NCBI RefSeq assembly: GCF_001592265.1
Contig: NZ_BCWP01000031.1
Span: 1-40,106 of the forward strand
Length of the DNA: 40,106 nt
Origin: Curvibacter delicatus NBRC 14919
GTDB taxonomy: Bacteria; Pseudomonadota; Gammaproteobacteria; Burkholderiales; Burkholderiaceae_C
Direction of reading: 5' to 3'
The position numbers and the translations under genes were made by a program. The notes beneath the pieces were generated by a model, which made no database searches, had not been told where the DNA came from, and was given only the letters and a program-made list of their open reading frames with translations. Shown one piece after another: positions 1-8,550 of the stretch. The number at the start of each line of letters is the position of its first letter. The stretch's first letter is position 1.

Positions 1-33
1 GGAGGGGCTTGCTCTAGTCTCTTTTTTTCATGC

Positions 34-61
34 AAAATAGCACGATCGTTCGTTTTATTTT
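34..61. promoter_or_regulatory. Palindromic operator upstream of the TetR gene
   Basis: A 28-bp dyad centred between bases 47 and 48. Twenty-two of 28 positions match the reverse complement. The outer arms are AAAATA/TATTTT and the inner arms ACGA/TCGT around a CG centre. It ends 8 bases before the regulator's ATG and therefore covers the place for a promoter or ribosome entry. This size and position are typical of an autoregulatory TetR-family site. That it also controls the downstream beta-oxidation genes is inferred from the 4-base gap between regulator and dehydrogenase. Confidence 0.7.
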
Positions 62-69
62 GAGCCCCC

Positions 70-798
70 ATGACGGTTGTCGAGTTACCCGCCAAGACGA
101 AGCGCCCCGCGAGCCGCGAACGCGTGCGCGAGGAACGCGATTTGCACAAGGGGCAGCAGACCAAGCTCGCCATCATTGATGCCGCGCTGGGGCTGGCCGC
201 CCAGATCGGTCTGGAAGGCCTGAGCATCGGGGTGCTGGCCGAAGTCACCCACATGAGCAAATCCGGCGTCTTCGCGCACTTCGGTTCGCGCGAGGAGCTG
301 CAGATTTCCGTGGTGCGCGAGTACTTCCACCGCTTCGAGCAGGAGGTGTTCTACCCGGCGTTGCGCGAACCGCGCGGCCTGCCGCGTCTGCGCGCCCTGT
401 TTGCCAACTGGATGAAGCTGGTGGCGGTGGAAATCCAGTCGGGCTGCATCTTCATCAGTGGTGCGGCTGACTTCGATGACCGGCCCGGGCCGGTGCGCGA
501 TGCGCTGGCTAGTTCCGTGAAGACCTGGCTGGGTGCCGTGCACCGTGCAGTGGTGCAGGCCAAGGAAGAAGGCCACCTCTCGGCCGATGCTGAGGAGCGC
601 CAGATTGCCTTCGAAATCCACGGGCTGATCCTCGCATTGCATTACGAAGCACGTTTTCTCAAGAATCCCGGTTCGGTCGAGCGCGCCAACCAGGGCTTCG
701 AGTACATCCTGGCCCGCTACGGCCACCACGCAGCTGAAGCGGAAAAGCCGCGTCCTCCGGTTCGAACCCGCAAATCATCCAAATCCATCAAGGAGTAA
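70..798 (+). CDS. TetR/AcrR-family regulator, probable repressor of fatty-acid degradation
   Basis: A 242-residue DNA-binding protein. The N-terminal helix-turn-helix lies at about residues 30-75, with the recognition helix in SKSGVFAHFGSREEL (63-77). The rest is an alpha-helical ligand domain and the tail is basic (RTRKSSKSIKE). The ATG at 70 has no strong Shine-Dalgarno, but a 28-bp palindrome lies just upstream. Its stop is 4 bases before an acyl-CoA dehydrogenase gene whose ribosome site is in the regulator's last codons, so the two are cotranscribed. TetR proteins such as FadP and PsrA control beta-oxidation in proteobacteria with acyl-CoA as inducer. Equivalence to FadP is a guess from context. 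Confidence 0.88.
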   Translation: MTVVELPAKTKRPASRERVREERDLHKGQQTKLAIIDAALGLAAQIGLEGLSIGVLAEVTHMSKSGVFAHFGSREELQISVVREYFHRFEQEVFYPALREPRGLPRLRALFANWMKLVAVEIQSGCIFISGAADFDDRPGPVRDALASSVKTWLGAVHRAVVQAKEEGHLSADAEERQIAFEIHGLILALHYEARFLKNPGSVERANQGFEYILARYGHHAAEAEKPRPPVRTRKSSKSIKE

Positions 799-802
799 AC
801 CC

Positions 803-2599
803 ATGCCCAGCTACACCCCGCCCCTGCGCGACATGCAGTTCGTGATGCACGAAGTGCTCAACGTGACCGAGTCGCTCAAGCAGATTCCGCGTCATGCCGA
901 CACCGACGCCGACACCATCAATGCGGTGCTGGAAGAAGGCGGCAAGTTCGCGGCCAATGTGATCTTCCCGCTCAACATCAGCGGTGATGCCGAAGGCTGC
1001 AAGCTAGACAAGACCACCCACGAGGTCACTGCGCCCAAGGGCTTCAAGGAAGCCTATGCCCAGTACGTGGAAGGCGGCTGGGCGGCACTGAGCTGCGACC
1101 CGGACTACGGCGGCCAAGGTCTGCCTTTTGTGCTCAACCAGTGCATCTACGAAATGATGAACTCGGCCAACCAGGCCTGGACCATGTACCCCGGCCTCTC
1201 GCACGGCGCCTACGAGGCCCTGCACGCCCACGGCACCGACGAGCAGAAGAAACTCTACCTGCCCAAGCTGGTCAGCGGCGAGTGGACCGGCACCATGTGC
1301 CTGACCGAGCCCCATTGCGGTACCGACCTGGGTATGCTGCGCACCAAGGCCGAACCCCAGGCCGACGGCACCTACAAGCTCAACGGCGCCAAGATCTTCA
1401 TCAGTGCCGGTGAGCACGACCTGGCCGAGAACATCGTGCATCTGGTGCTGGCTCGCCTGCCCGAGGCGCCCAAGGGCAGCAAGGGCATCAGCCTGTTTGC
1501 CGTGCCCAAGTACAACGTGAAGGCCGACGGCTCCCTGGGCACGCGCAATGGCATCTACTGCGGTGGCCTGGAGCACAAGATGGGCATCCACGCCAACTCC
1601 ACCTGCCAGATGATCCTGGAGAATGCGGTCGGCACGATGGTCGGGCAACCCAACAAGGGCCTGCAGGCCATGTTCGTGATGATGAACGCCGCGCGCCTGG
1701 GGGTGGGCAACCAGTCCCTGGGCCTGACCGAAGTGGCCTACCAGAACGCCCTGGCCTATGCCAAGGACCGCATCCAGATGCGCAGCCTGTCGGGCACCAA
1801 GGCCAAGGACAAGGAAGCCGACCCCATCATCGTGCACCCCGACGTGCGCAAGATGCTGCTGACCGCCAAGGCCTATGCCGAAGGCGGCCGCGCCCTGGCC
1901 TGCTACTGCGCCATGTTGCTGGACCAGCACCTGTACCACCCCGACGAAAAGGTGCGCAAGGACAGCGACGAGATGCTCGCCCTGCTGACCCCCATCGTCA
2001 AGGCCTTCCTGACCGACAACGGTTTCGAAGCCACCGTGATGTGCCAGCAGGTCTTCGGCGGCCACGGCTATATCAAGGAGTGGGGCATGGAGCAGTTCGT
2101 GCGCGATGCCCGCATCAACATGATCTACGAAGGCACCAACACCGTGCAATCGCTGGACCTGCTGGGCCGCAAGATCCTGGGCAACAACGGCGCCACGCTG
2201 AAGAAGTTCGGCAAGCTGGTTGGTGCGCTGGTGGAGGAAGAGGGCGTCAACGAGAAGATGGCCGAGTTCATCAACCCGCTGGCCTACCTGGGCGACCAGA
2301 TGACCAAGTTCACCACCGAGATCGGCTTCAAGGGCTTCCAGAACGCCGACGAAGTGGGTGCCGCTGCGGTGGACTACCTGCGCGTGGCCGGCCACCTGGT
2401 GTTCGGTTACTTCTTTGCCCGCATGGCTTCGGTCGCGCTGAAGGAAATCGCGGCCGGCAACACCGATCCGTTCTACCAGGCCAAGCTGCAGACGGCGCGT
2501 TTCTACTTCGCCAAGCTGTTCCCCGAGACCGCCACGCTGATGCGTACGGCGCGTGCCGGCAGCAAGGTGCTGATGGACACCGACCTCGCCTTGGCATGA
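803..2599 (+). CDS. Acyl-CoA dehydrogenase (long form with C-terminal extension)
   Basis: This 598-residue FAD flavoenzyme would do the first step of beta-oxidation, acyl-CoA to trans-2-enoyl-CoA, passing electrons to ETF. The middle-domain motif CLTEPHCGTDLG is near residues 166-177. The C-terminal helical domain has the MIYEGTN motif, and Glu443 is the expected catalytic base. About 130 further residues form the C-terminal extension seen in the roughly 600-residue subfamily common in beta- and gammaproteobacteria. An AAGGAG site about 10 bases upstream supports the ATG at 803. Its stop overlaps the next start in an ATGA. Chain-length preference cannot be read from the sequence. Confidence 0.95.
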   Translation: MPSYTPPLRDMQFVMHEVLNVTESLKQIPRHADTDADTINAVLEEGGKFAANVIFPLNISGDAEGCKLDKTTHEVTAPKGFKEAYAQYVEGGWAALSCDPDYGGQGLPFVLNQCIYEMMNSANQAWTMYPGLSHGAYEALHAHGTDEQKKLYLPKLVSGEWTGTMCLTEPHCGTDLGMLRTKAEPQADGTYKLNGAKIFISAGEHDLAENIVHLVLARLPEAPKGSKGISLFAVPKYNVKADGSLGTRNGIYCGGLEHKMGIHANSTCQMILENAVGTMVGQPNKGLQAMFVMMNAARLGVGNQSLGLTEVAYQNALAYAKDRIQMRSLSGTKAKDKEADPIIVHPDVRKMLLTAKAYAEGGRALACYCAMLLDQHLYHPDEKVRKDSDEMLALLTPIVKAFLTDNGFEATVMCQQVFGGHGYIKEWGMEQFVRDARINMIYEGTNTVQSLDLLGRKILGNNGATLKKFGKLVGALVEEEGVNEKMAEFINPLAYLGDQMTKFTTEIGFKGFQNADEVGAAAVDYLRVAGHLVFGYFFARMASVALKEIAAGNTDPFYQAKLQTARFYFAKLFPETATLMRTARAGSKVLMDTDLALA

Positions 2600-3123
2600 A
2601 GATGACTTCCCCCCGAAGCGCAGGAATGGCTTCCCCCCGAGACGTCTTTGGCGTCCCCCCCCAAGGGGGGCGCACCCGGTGGACCGGCAAAGCCGGATCC
2701 ACGGGCGTCTTGGCCTTTGCGTTGGTGCTGGCCGGCAATATGGCGTGGGCCCAGAGCACCCCGGTGGGCCTGTGGCAGAGCATCGACGATGCGACCAACA
2801 AGCCCAAGGCGGAAATCCGCATCCGTGAGTCAGCCGGTGTGCTTACTGGTGTGGTCGAGAAATCGTTGGCGCCGTCGGCGTCGTCGAACTGCGATCTCTG
2901 CACCGACGACCGCAAGGGTCAGCCCAAGCTGGGCATGGAGATCATCCGCGGCGCCCAGAAGGCCGAGGGCAAGGACGTCTGGAAGGACGGCAAGATCCTC
3001 GACCCCGACAACGGCAAGACCTACACGCTGCGCATGACCCCGCTGGAGGGCGGCAGCAAGTTGCAAATCCGGGGCTATATCGGCCCCTTCTACCGGACCC
3101 AGATCTGGGTTCGTGTGCAGTAA
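2596..3123 (+). CDS. DUF2147 secreted protein with a repeat-derived N-terminus
   Basis: The body, from about residue 55 (STPVGLWQSIDD) to the end (IWVRVQ), matches the DUF2147 family of small exported bacterial proteins of unknown function. A hydrophobic stretch (GVLAFALVLAGNMAWAQ) looks like a signal peptide core with cleavage after AWA. The ATG at 2596 overlaps the preceding stop. Residues 3-36 are encoded by a C-run/G-run mosaic repeat and are unlike any family N-terminus. The start is therefore uncertain: TTG 2710 or GTG 2725 would give a short leader with no basic residues, whereas the repeat-encoded part supplies Arg and Lys before the hydrophobic core. It lies inside the beta-oxidation operon, 15 bases before the next gene, without an obvious biochemical link. 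Confidence 0.75.
   Translation: MKMTSPRSAGMASPRDVFGVPPQGGRTRWTGKAGSTGVLAFALVLAGNMAWAQSTPVGLWQSIDDATNKPKAEIRIRESAGVLTGVVEKSLAPSASSNCDLCTDDRKGQPKLGMEIIRGAQKAEGKDVWKDGKILDPDNGKTYTLRMTPLEGGSKLQIRGYIGPFYRTQIWVRVQ
2604..2704. repeat. Mosaic C-run/G-run repeat between fad genes
   Basis: The sequence CTTCCCCCCGA occurs twice (around 2606 and 2630). It is followed by C8-AA-G6 (2655-2670) and a long hairpin: GTGGA (2679-2683) plus CCGGC (2684-2688) pair with GCCGG (2692-2696) and TCCAC (2698-2702) around an AAA loop with one bulged A. The CCGGC-AAA-GCCGG part recurs in the elements at 19641 and 34675. The whole element is readable in frame with the DUF2147 gene. Confidence 0.7.
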
Positions 3124-3138
3124 ACAAGGAAGACATTC

Positions 3139-5538
3139 ATGTCACGTTTCCAAGTCAAAAAAGTCGCCGTGCTCGGCGCTGGCGTGATGGGCGCGCAGAT
3201 CGCAGCCCACCTCGTCAATGTCAAGGTGCCGGTCGTGCTGTTCGACCTGCCGGCCAAGGAAGGCCCGAAGAGTGGCATCGCCCTCAAGGCCATCGACAAC
3301 CTGAAGAAGCTCAAGCCGGCCCCGCTGGGTGTGGCCGACGATGCCGGCCTGATCCAGGCTGCCAACTACGAAGAGCATCTGGCGCAGTTGAAGGAGTGCG
3401 ACCTGATCATCGAGGCCATTGCCGAGCGCATGGACTGGAAGCTCGATCTGTACAAGAAGATCGCGCCCCATATTGCCAAGCACGCCATTGTGGCCTCCAA
3501 CACCTCGGGCCTGTCGATCACCAAGCTGTCAGAAGCTCTGCCGGAAGAAATCAAGCCGCGCTTCTGCGGCATCCACTTCTTCAACCCGCCGCGCTACATG
3601 TACCTGGTGGAGCTGATCGCCACGCCGACCACGCAGCCTGCCATCCTCGACCAGTTGGAGACCTTCGTCACCAGCGGTCTGGGCAAGGGCGTGGTGCGCG
3701 CCAAGGACACGCCCAATTTCATCGCCAACCGCATCGGCATTGCCGGCATGCTGGCCACCATGAAGGAGGTTCAAAATTTCGGCCTCAGCTATGACGTGGT
3801 CGATGACCTTACCGGCAAGAAGCTCGGCCGTGCCAGCTCCGGCACCTTCCGCACCGCCGACGTGGTGGGCCTGGACACCATGGCCCACGTCATCAAGACA
3901 CTGCAGGACAATCTGGACGAGAAGAGCGATCCGTTCTACGGCAGCTTCGGTACACCCGAGGTGCTGAAGACCCTGATCGAGATGGGCAACCTGGGCCAGA
4001 AGAGCAAGGCCGGTTTTTACAAAAAAGTCGGGCGCGACATCCTGCGTTTTGATCTGGCGGGCAAGGAGTACGTGCCAGGCGGCCAGAAGGCCGATGCCGT
4101 GTACGAGCGCATGCTCAAGAAGCCGGCTGGCGAACGCCTGAAGTTGTTGCGCAACAGCGAAGGCGCCCAGGGCCAGTTCCTCTGGGCCATCCTGCGCAAC
4201 AGTTTCCATTACGCTGCCGTGCATCTGGCCGCGGTGGCCGACACGGCGCGCGACGTTGACCAGGCCATGCGCTGGGGCTTCGGCATGAAGCAGGGCCCGT
4301 TCGAGCTCTGGCAGGAAGCCGGCTGGCTGGAGGTGGCCAAGATGATCCAGGAGGACATCGATGCCGGCAAGGCCTTGTGCAAGGCGCCGCTGCCCAAATG
4401 GGTGTTCGACGGTCCGGTGGCCAAGGCCGGTGGCGTGCACACGCCCGAAGGTTCCTTCAACCCGACGACGGGCAAGTTCGAGCCGCGTCGCCAACTACCG
4501 GTTTATGCGCGTCAGCATTTCCCCGAGAGCGTGCTGGGCGACGGCAGTGTGAAGTACCAGGCCGCCGGCAAGACGCTGCAGGAAAACAGCGGTGTCCGAC
4601 TGTGGACCTTGGACGACGAGGTGCTGATCGCCAGCATCAAGACCAAGATGCACGCCATCAGCCCGGATGTGGTTGAGGGCCTGATGCAGGGCATCGAGCT
4701 GGCGGAGAAAGACTACCAGGGCATGGTGATCTGGTCGGGCGACGAGCCCTTCAGTGTCGGCGCCGACCTGCAGGCCATGTTGCCGGCCTTCATGGTGGCC
4801 GGTGTCGGTGCCGTTGAGGGCGCCGAGCACGAGATGCAGACCATGATGCTGCGTTTGCGCTACGCGGGTGTGCCGGTGGTGTCGGCCATTCGTGGCATGG
4901 CGTTGGGCGGTGGCTGTGAACTGGCCGTGCACTCGGCACGCCGCGTCGTTGCCATGGAGTCGTACATCGGCCTGGTCGAGGTGGGCGTGGGCCTGATCCC
5001 GGGTGCCGGTGGCCTGACCTACATCGCGCGCCGCGCCGCCGAGAATGCGGCCGCTTCCACCGGCAAGGACATCCTGCCGTTCCTGACCGAAGGCTTCACC
5101 GCCGCGGCCATGGCCAAGGTGGGCACCAGCGCGCTGGAATCGCGCAAGCTGGGCTACCTGCTGGAGAGCGACATCATCGTGCCGAACAAGGACGAGCTGC
5201 TGTTCGTGGCGCTGAACGAAGCCAAGTCCATGTACCAGGGCGGCTGGCGCGCGCCGCACAAGCGCCTGTTCCCGGTGGCCGGCCGCAGCGGCGTGGCCAC
5301 CATCAAGGGCCAGCTGGTCAACATGCGTGACGGCGGCTTCATCAGCCAGCACGATTTCCACATCGCCAGCCTGATCGCCAACGTGGTGTGCGGCGGCGAG
5401 GTCGACCCCGGCACGCTGGTGTCCGAGGAGTACCTGATGACGCTGGAGCGCCAGGCTTTCTGCTCGCTCATCGTGCATCCCAAGACGCAGGAACGCATCA
5501 TGGGCATGCTGAGCACCGGCAAGCCCCTGCGCAACTGA
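3139..5538 (+). CDS. 3-hydroxyacyl-CoA dehydrogenase / enoyl-CoA hydratase fusion
   Basis: This bifunctional enzyme of 799 residues would hydrate enoyl-CoA and oxidise the 3-hydroxyacyl-CoA with NAD. The dehydrogenase comes first: the Rossmann motif GAGVMG is at 13-18, followed by ASNTSGLSI and the IHFFNPP motif with the catalytic His near 149, then the 3HCDH C-terminal domains to about 430. The crotonase domain is C-terminal (about 500-720), with oxyanion motifs SVGADLQAM and RGMALGGGCEL and the acid-containing LVEVGVGLIPGAGG. This order is that of FadN-type proteins, the reverse of E. coli FadB. AAGGAAG precedes the ATG at 3139. The thiolase follows 29 bases later, making a fadBA-like pair. 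Confidence 0.94.
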   Translation: MSRFQVKKVAVLGAGVMGAQIAAHLVNVKVPVVLFDLPAKEGPKSGIALKAIDNLKKLKPAPLGVADDAGLIQAANYEEHLAQLKECDLIIEAIAERMDWKLDLYKKIAPHIAKHAIVASNTSGLSITKLSEALPEEIKPRFCGIHFFNPPRYMYLVELIATPTTQPAILDQLETFVTSGLGKGVVRAKDTPNFIANRIGIAGMLATMKEVQNFGLSYDVVDDLTGKKLGRASSGTFRTADVVGLDTMAHVIKTLQDNLDEKSDPFYGSFGTPEVLKTLIEMGNLGQKSKAGFYKKVGRDILRFDLAGKEYVPGGQKADAVYERMLKKPAGERLKLLRNSEGAQGQFLWAILRNSFHYAAVHLAAVADTARDVDQAMRWGFGMKQGPFELWQEAGWLEVAKMIQEDIDAGKALCKAPLPKWVFDGPVAKAGGVHTPEGSFNPTTGKFEPRRQLPVYARQHFPESVLGDGSVKYQAAGKTLQENSGVRLWTLDDEVLIASIKTKMHAISPDVVEGLMQGIELAEKDYQGMVIWSGDEPFSVGADLQAMLPAFMVAGVGAVEGAEHEMQTMMLRLRYAGVPVVSAIRGMALGGGCELAVHSARRVVAMESYIGLVEVGVGLIPGAGGLTYIARRAAENAAASTGKDILPFLTEGFTAAAMAKVGTSALESRKLGYLLESDIIVPNKDELLFVALNEAKSMYQGGWRAPHKRLFPVAGRSGVATIKGQLVNMRDGGFISQHDFHIASLIANVVCGGEVDPGTLVSEEYLMTLERQAFCSLIVHPKTQERIMGMLSTGKPLRN

Positions 5539-5567
5539 ACGGCAAGACAGGCTAAAGAGGAATTACC

Positions 5568-6764
5568 ATGAAACAAGTTCAAGACGCCTACATCGTTGCC
5601 GCCACGCGCACACCCATCGGTCGTTCGCACCGCGGTTTCTTCCGCAACACCCGTCCTGACGACCTGCTGGCCACCACGCTGAAAGCCGCGCTGGCCCAGG
5701 CGCCGGGGCTGGATCCGGCCGCCATCGAGGACATCGTGTGCGGCTGCGCCATTCCCGAAGCCCAGCAGGGCCTCAATGTGGCGCGCATCGGCGCCGTGCT
5801 GGCCGGCCTGCCGACCAGCGTCGGCGGCATCACCGTCAACCGCTTCTGCGCCTCCGGCCTGTCGGCGGTGCAGATGGCGGCCGACCGCATCCGTGTCGGC
5901 GAGTCCGACGTCATGATCGCCGCCGGCGTGGAAAGTATGAGCATGGTGCCCATGATGGGCAACTCGCCTTCGCTGTCGCCCTCGATCTTCGAGCGCGACG
6001 GTGACGTCGGCATTGCCTACGGCATGGGCCTGACGGCCGAGAAGGTGGCTCAGCAGTGGAAGGTCAGCCGCGACATGCAGGACGCCTTTGCGCTGGAGTC
6101 GCATCTGCGCGCCATCCGCGCGCAGCAGGCCGGCGAGTTCACGGCCGAGATCACGCCGATCGAAGTCACCGACAGCAGCGCCAACCTGGCCAGCGGCGAG
6201 GTGGTCGCCAAGTCGCGCACCGTCAACCTGGATGAAGGTCCGCGCGCCGACACCACGCTTGAGGCGCTGGGAAAGCTCAAGACCGTGTTCGCGGCGCGTG
6301 GCTCGGTCACGGCCGGCAACAGCTCGCAGACCTCGGACGGCGCCGGTGCGCTGATCTTGGCCAGCGGCGATGCGGTCAAGCGTTTCGGCCTCACGCCGCT
6401 GGCGCGTTTTGTCAGTTTCGCTTCGCGTGGTGTGCCGCCCCACATCATGGGTATCGGCCCGATCGAGGCGATTCCCGCCGCGCTGCGTGCTGCCGGCCTC
6501 AAGCAGGACGACATCGACTGGTTCGAGCTCAATGAGGCGTTTGCTGCGCAATCGCTGGCCGTGGTCAACAGCCTGGGCCTGGACCCGGCCAAGGTCAATC
6601 CCATGGGTGGCGCGATTGCGCTGGGCCACCCGCTGGGGGCTACCGGTGCCATCCGTTCCGCCACCGTGGTGCATGCACTGCGCCGCCACAACAAGAAATA
6701 CGGCATGGTGACCATGTGCGTGGGCATGGGGCAGGGCGCCGCCGGTATTTTCGAGCGCGTCTAA
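5568..6764 (+). CDS. fadA: Acetyl-CoA C-acyltransferase (3-ketoacyl-CoA thiolase)
   Basis: This 398-residue thiolase cleaves 3-ketoacyl-CoA with CoA, the last beta-oxidation step. The acyl-accepting Cys94 is in NRFCASGLSA. His354 is in ALGHPLGATGA, and the second catalytic Cys384 is in MCVGMGQGAAG. All three active-site elements are present and the length is standard. AAAGAGGA precedes the ATG at 5568. A strong terminator follows, so this is probably the last gene of the main fad transcript. The fadA symbol rests on position next to the fused dehydrogenase/hydratase; a biosynthetic thiolase role is less likely. Confidence 0.94.
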   Translation: MKQVQDAYIVAATRTPIGRSHRGFFRNTRPDDLLATTLKAALAQAPGLDPAAIEDIVCGCAIPEAQQGLNVARIGAVLAGLPTSVGGITVNRFCASGLSAVQMAADRIRVGESDVMIAAGVESMSMVPMMGNSPSLSPSIFERDGDVGIAYGMGLTAEKVAQQWKVSRDMQDAFALESHLRAIRAQQAGEFTAEITPIEVTDSSANLASGEVVAKSRTVNLDEGPRADTTLEALGKLKTVFAARGSVTAGNSSQTSDGAGALILASGDAVKRFGLTPLARFVSFASRGVPPHIMGIGPIEAIPAALRAAGLKQDDIDWFELNEAFAAQSLAVVNSLGLDPAKVNPMGGAIALGHPLGATGAIRSATVVHALRRHNKKYGMVTMCVGMGQGAAGIFERV

Positions 6765-6774
6765 GACATCGATG

Positions 6775-6800
6775 AAGGCCACCGCAGAGTGGCCTTTTTT
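6775..6800 (+). terminator. Rho-independent terminator after the thiolase gene
   Basis: A perfect 8-bp stem AAGGCCAC (6775-6782) / GTGGCCTT (6789-6796) has a CGCAGA loop and a run of six T ending at 6800. It lies 10 bases after the thiolase stop and before the ribosome site of the hydrolase gene at 6822. It probably reduces expression of the second half of the locus. Confidence 0.85.
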
Positions 6801-6821
6801 AATGACAGCGAGGAGCAAGAC

Positions 6822-7697
6822 ATGAGGACCGAAGTCATTCAGGTGAGTGACGGCGCGAAACTCAGGGCCCGCATCTATGAGCCGGCTGGCCCGAGCCAGG
6901 GCAGCGTGGTGATCGGCGGGGCCATGGGCGTGCGGCAGGATTTCTATGCGGCATTTGCGCAGTGGCTGGCGGGCCAGGGCTGGCGTGTGACCACGTTTGA
7001 CTACCGTGGTTCGGGTGACTCCGTGCCGGACACGCCGCATGGCCGCCTGCGCGGCTTCAAGGCGAACCTGTACGACTGGACACGCGACTACGAAACCGTG
7101 ATCGACCACGCCCATGCGGCGCAGCCGGACCGGCCGCTGTACCTGCTGGGCCACAGCCTGGGGGCGCAACTGCCGGGCCTGCTCGGCAACCAGCACAAGG
7201 TCAGTGGCCTGCTCAGCGTGGCAGCGGGCAGCGGCTACTGGCGCGAGAACGCGCCGCAGCTCAAACGCATCGTGCCTTATTTCTGGTTCTTCATCGTGCC
7301 GCTGGCAACCCGGTTATGCGGCTATTTCCCGGGCCGCAAGCTGAAGATGGTGGGCGATTTGCCGGCCGGTGTCATGCTGCAGTGGCGCAAGTGGTGCCTG
7401 AACCCGCGTTACAGCGTGGGGGCGGAAGGCGAGGCGGCGCGGCAAGGCTACGCCAGCGTGACCTTTCCCGTGCTGGCGCTGTCCATTACCGACGATGAAT
7501 TGATGACCTTGCGCGGCATACACAGCCTGATCGGTTTCTATGAGAACGCGCCGCGCGACATCCAGTGCATTGCCCCGGAAGACCTGTCCGTGCGCCGTAT
7601 CGGCCATTTCGGACCGTTCCGGCCCGAGCACGAGACGCTGCTCTGGCCGAGGATGGGGCAATGGCTGGCCGGCCTGTCGCGTTCGGCCGTCGTATGA
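6822..7697 (+). CDS. Alpha/beta hydrolase (COG4757-like)
   Basis: The 291-residue product has an alpha/beta-hydrolase fold. The nucleophile elbow is GHSLGAQ with Ser112, an early conserved motif is DYRGSGDS, and a late His in RRIGHFGPF is the likely catalytic His. The ATG at 6822 has AGGAG 6 bases upstream (6811-6815); a GTG at 6789 in the same frame lies inside the terminator stem and is rejected. The stop overlaps a possible ATG of the thioesterase gene, so the two are translationally coupled. Substrate is unknown; an ester or thioester hydrolase linked to acyl metabolism is inferred only from neighbours. Confidence 0.85.
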   Translation: MRTEVIQVSDGAKLRARIYEPAGPSQGSVVIGGAMGVRQDFYAAFAQWLAGQGWRVTTFDYRGSGDSVPDTPHGRLRGFKANLYDWTRDYETVIDHAHAAQPDRPLYLLGHSLGAQLPGLLGNQHKVSGLLSVAAGSGYWRENAPQLKRIVPYFWFFIVPLATRLCGYFPGRKLKMVGDLPAGVMLQWRKWCLNPRYSVGAEGEAARQGYASVTFPVLALSITDDELMTLRGIHSLIGFYENAPRDIQCIAPEDLSVRRIGHFGPFRPEHETLLWPRMGQWLAGLSRSAVV

Positions 7698-7723
7698 GCG
7701 GCGTGGATTGTCTGGAGCGACCC

Positions 7724-8545
7724 ATGGCTAAGCATGTGTTCGACGAGGCGATGGCGCTGACGGCGCAAGCCGAAGACCAGTTCCTGGGGCGGACGAGCCC
7801 GGCCTACTGGAACATGGTGGGGCCGTTCGGCGGCATCAGTGCCGCGCAGGCCTTGCAGGCGGTGCTGCAACACCCCAAGCGCCTGGGCGAGCCGGTGTCC
7901 TTCACGGTCAACTTTGCCGCAGCCTTGAGCGAGGGGCCGTTTCACATCGAAGCGCGGCCGGTACGCACCAACCGTTCCACCCAGCACTGGCTGGTGCTGC
8001 TGTCGCAAACCGGGCCGGACGGACAGGCGGCCGTGGTGCTCACGGCCACGGTGGTGACGGCGCTGCGGCGCAGCACCTGGAGTGCCGTCGATGCCGTCAT
8101 GCCCGCGGTGCCGGCACCCGAGACTATGGCGCGTGGCAGTTTGAATCGGCCGGTCGCCTGGCTGCAGCGCTACGACATCCGGCCGTGTGCCGGCAGCCTT
8201 CCCGAGCAGTGGGACGGCAGCGAGGCCGACAGCCTGACCCAGCTCTGGATGCGTGACGATCCGCCGCGCCCGCTGGACTTCTGCAGCCTGCTGGCGTTGG
8301 CCGATGTGTTCCCGCCGCGCGTCTGGCGCCGCCGCGCCCGCATGACGCCGGTGGGCACGGTGTCCATGACGGTGTACTTCCATGCCGGCGCCGACGAACT
8401 CGCCGCCACCGGCCGTGGTTACCTGCTGGGCCAGGCGCGGGCACAATCCTTCTTCAACGGTTTTTTCGACCAGAGCGCCGAACTCTGGAACCAGGCCGGT
8501 CAGCTGCTGGCCACCTCGCATCAGATTGTCTATTTCAAGGAATGA
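7724..8545 (+). CDS. Acyl-CoA thioesterase, double-hotdog (TesB-like) family
   Basis: The protein is 273 residues and fits two tandem hotdog folds. The N-terminal part contains YWNMVGPFGGISAAQALQAV, typical of the 4HBT_3/TesB-like family, and an FHAGADEL segment lies in the C-terminal half. Start choice: ATG 7724 has GGAG (7713-7716) at a good distance; ATG 7694, which overlaps the hydrolase stop, would add ten residues and lacks a ribosome site. The predicted reaction is hydrolysis of acyl-CoA to free acid and CoA, which could relieve CoA trapping by poorly oxidised intermediates. Confidence 0.82.
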   Translation: MAKHVFDEAMALTAQAEDQFLGRTSPAYWNMVGPFGGISAAQALQAVLQHPKRLGEPVSFTVNFAAALSEGPFHIEARPVRTNRSTQHWLVLLSQTGPDGQAAVVLTATVVTALRRSTWSAVDAVMPAVPAPETMARGSLNRPVAWLQRYDIRPCAGSLPEQWDGSEADSLTQLWMRDDPPRPLDFCSLLALADVFPPRVWRRRARMTPVGTVSMTVYFHAGADELAATGRGYLLGQARAQSFFNGFFDQSAELWNQAGQLLATSHQIVYFKE

Positions 8546-8550
8546 CCCCC

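Noticed and set aside
1004-2395. Long antisense reading frame opposite the acyl-CoA dehydrogenase gene.
   Set aside because: A product of high GC and codon bias on the true strand: His/Gln/Val-rich, no domain, no ribosome site. The same holds for other long antisense frames such as 5154-7196, 10334-12097, 19021-20997 and 23329-25551.
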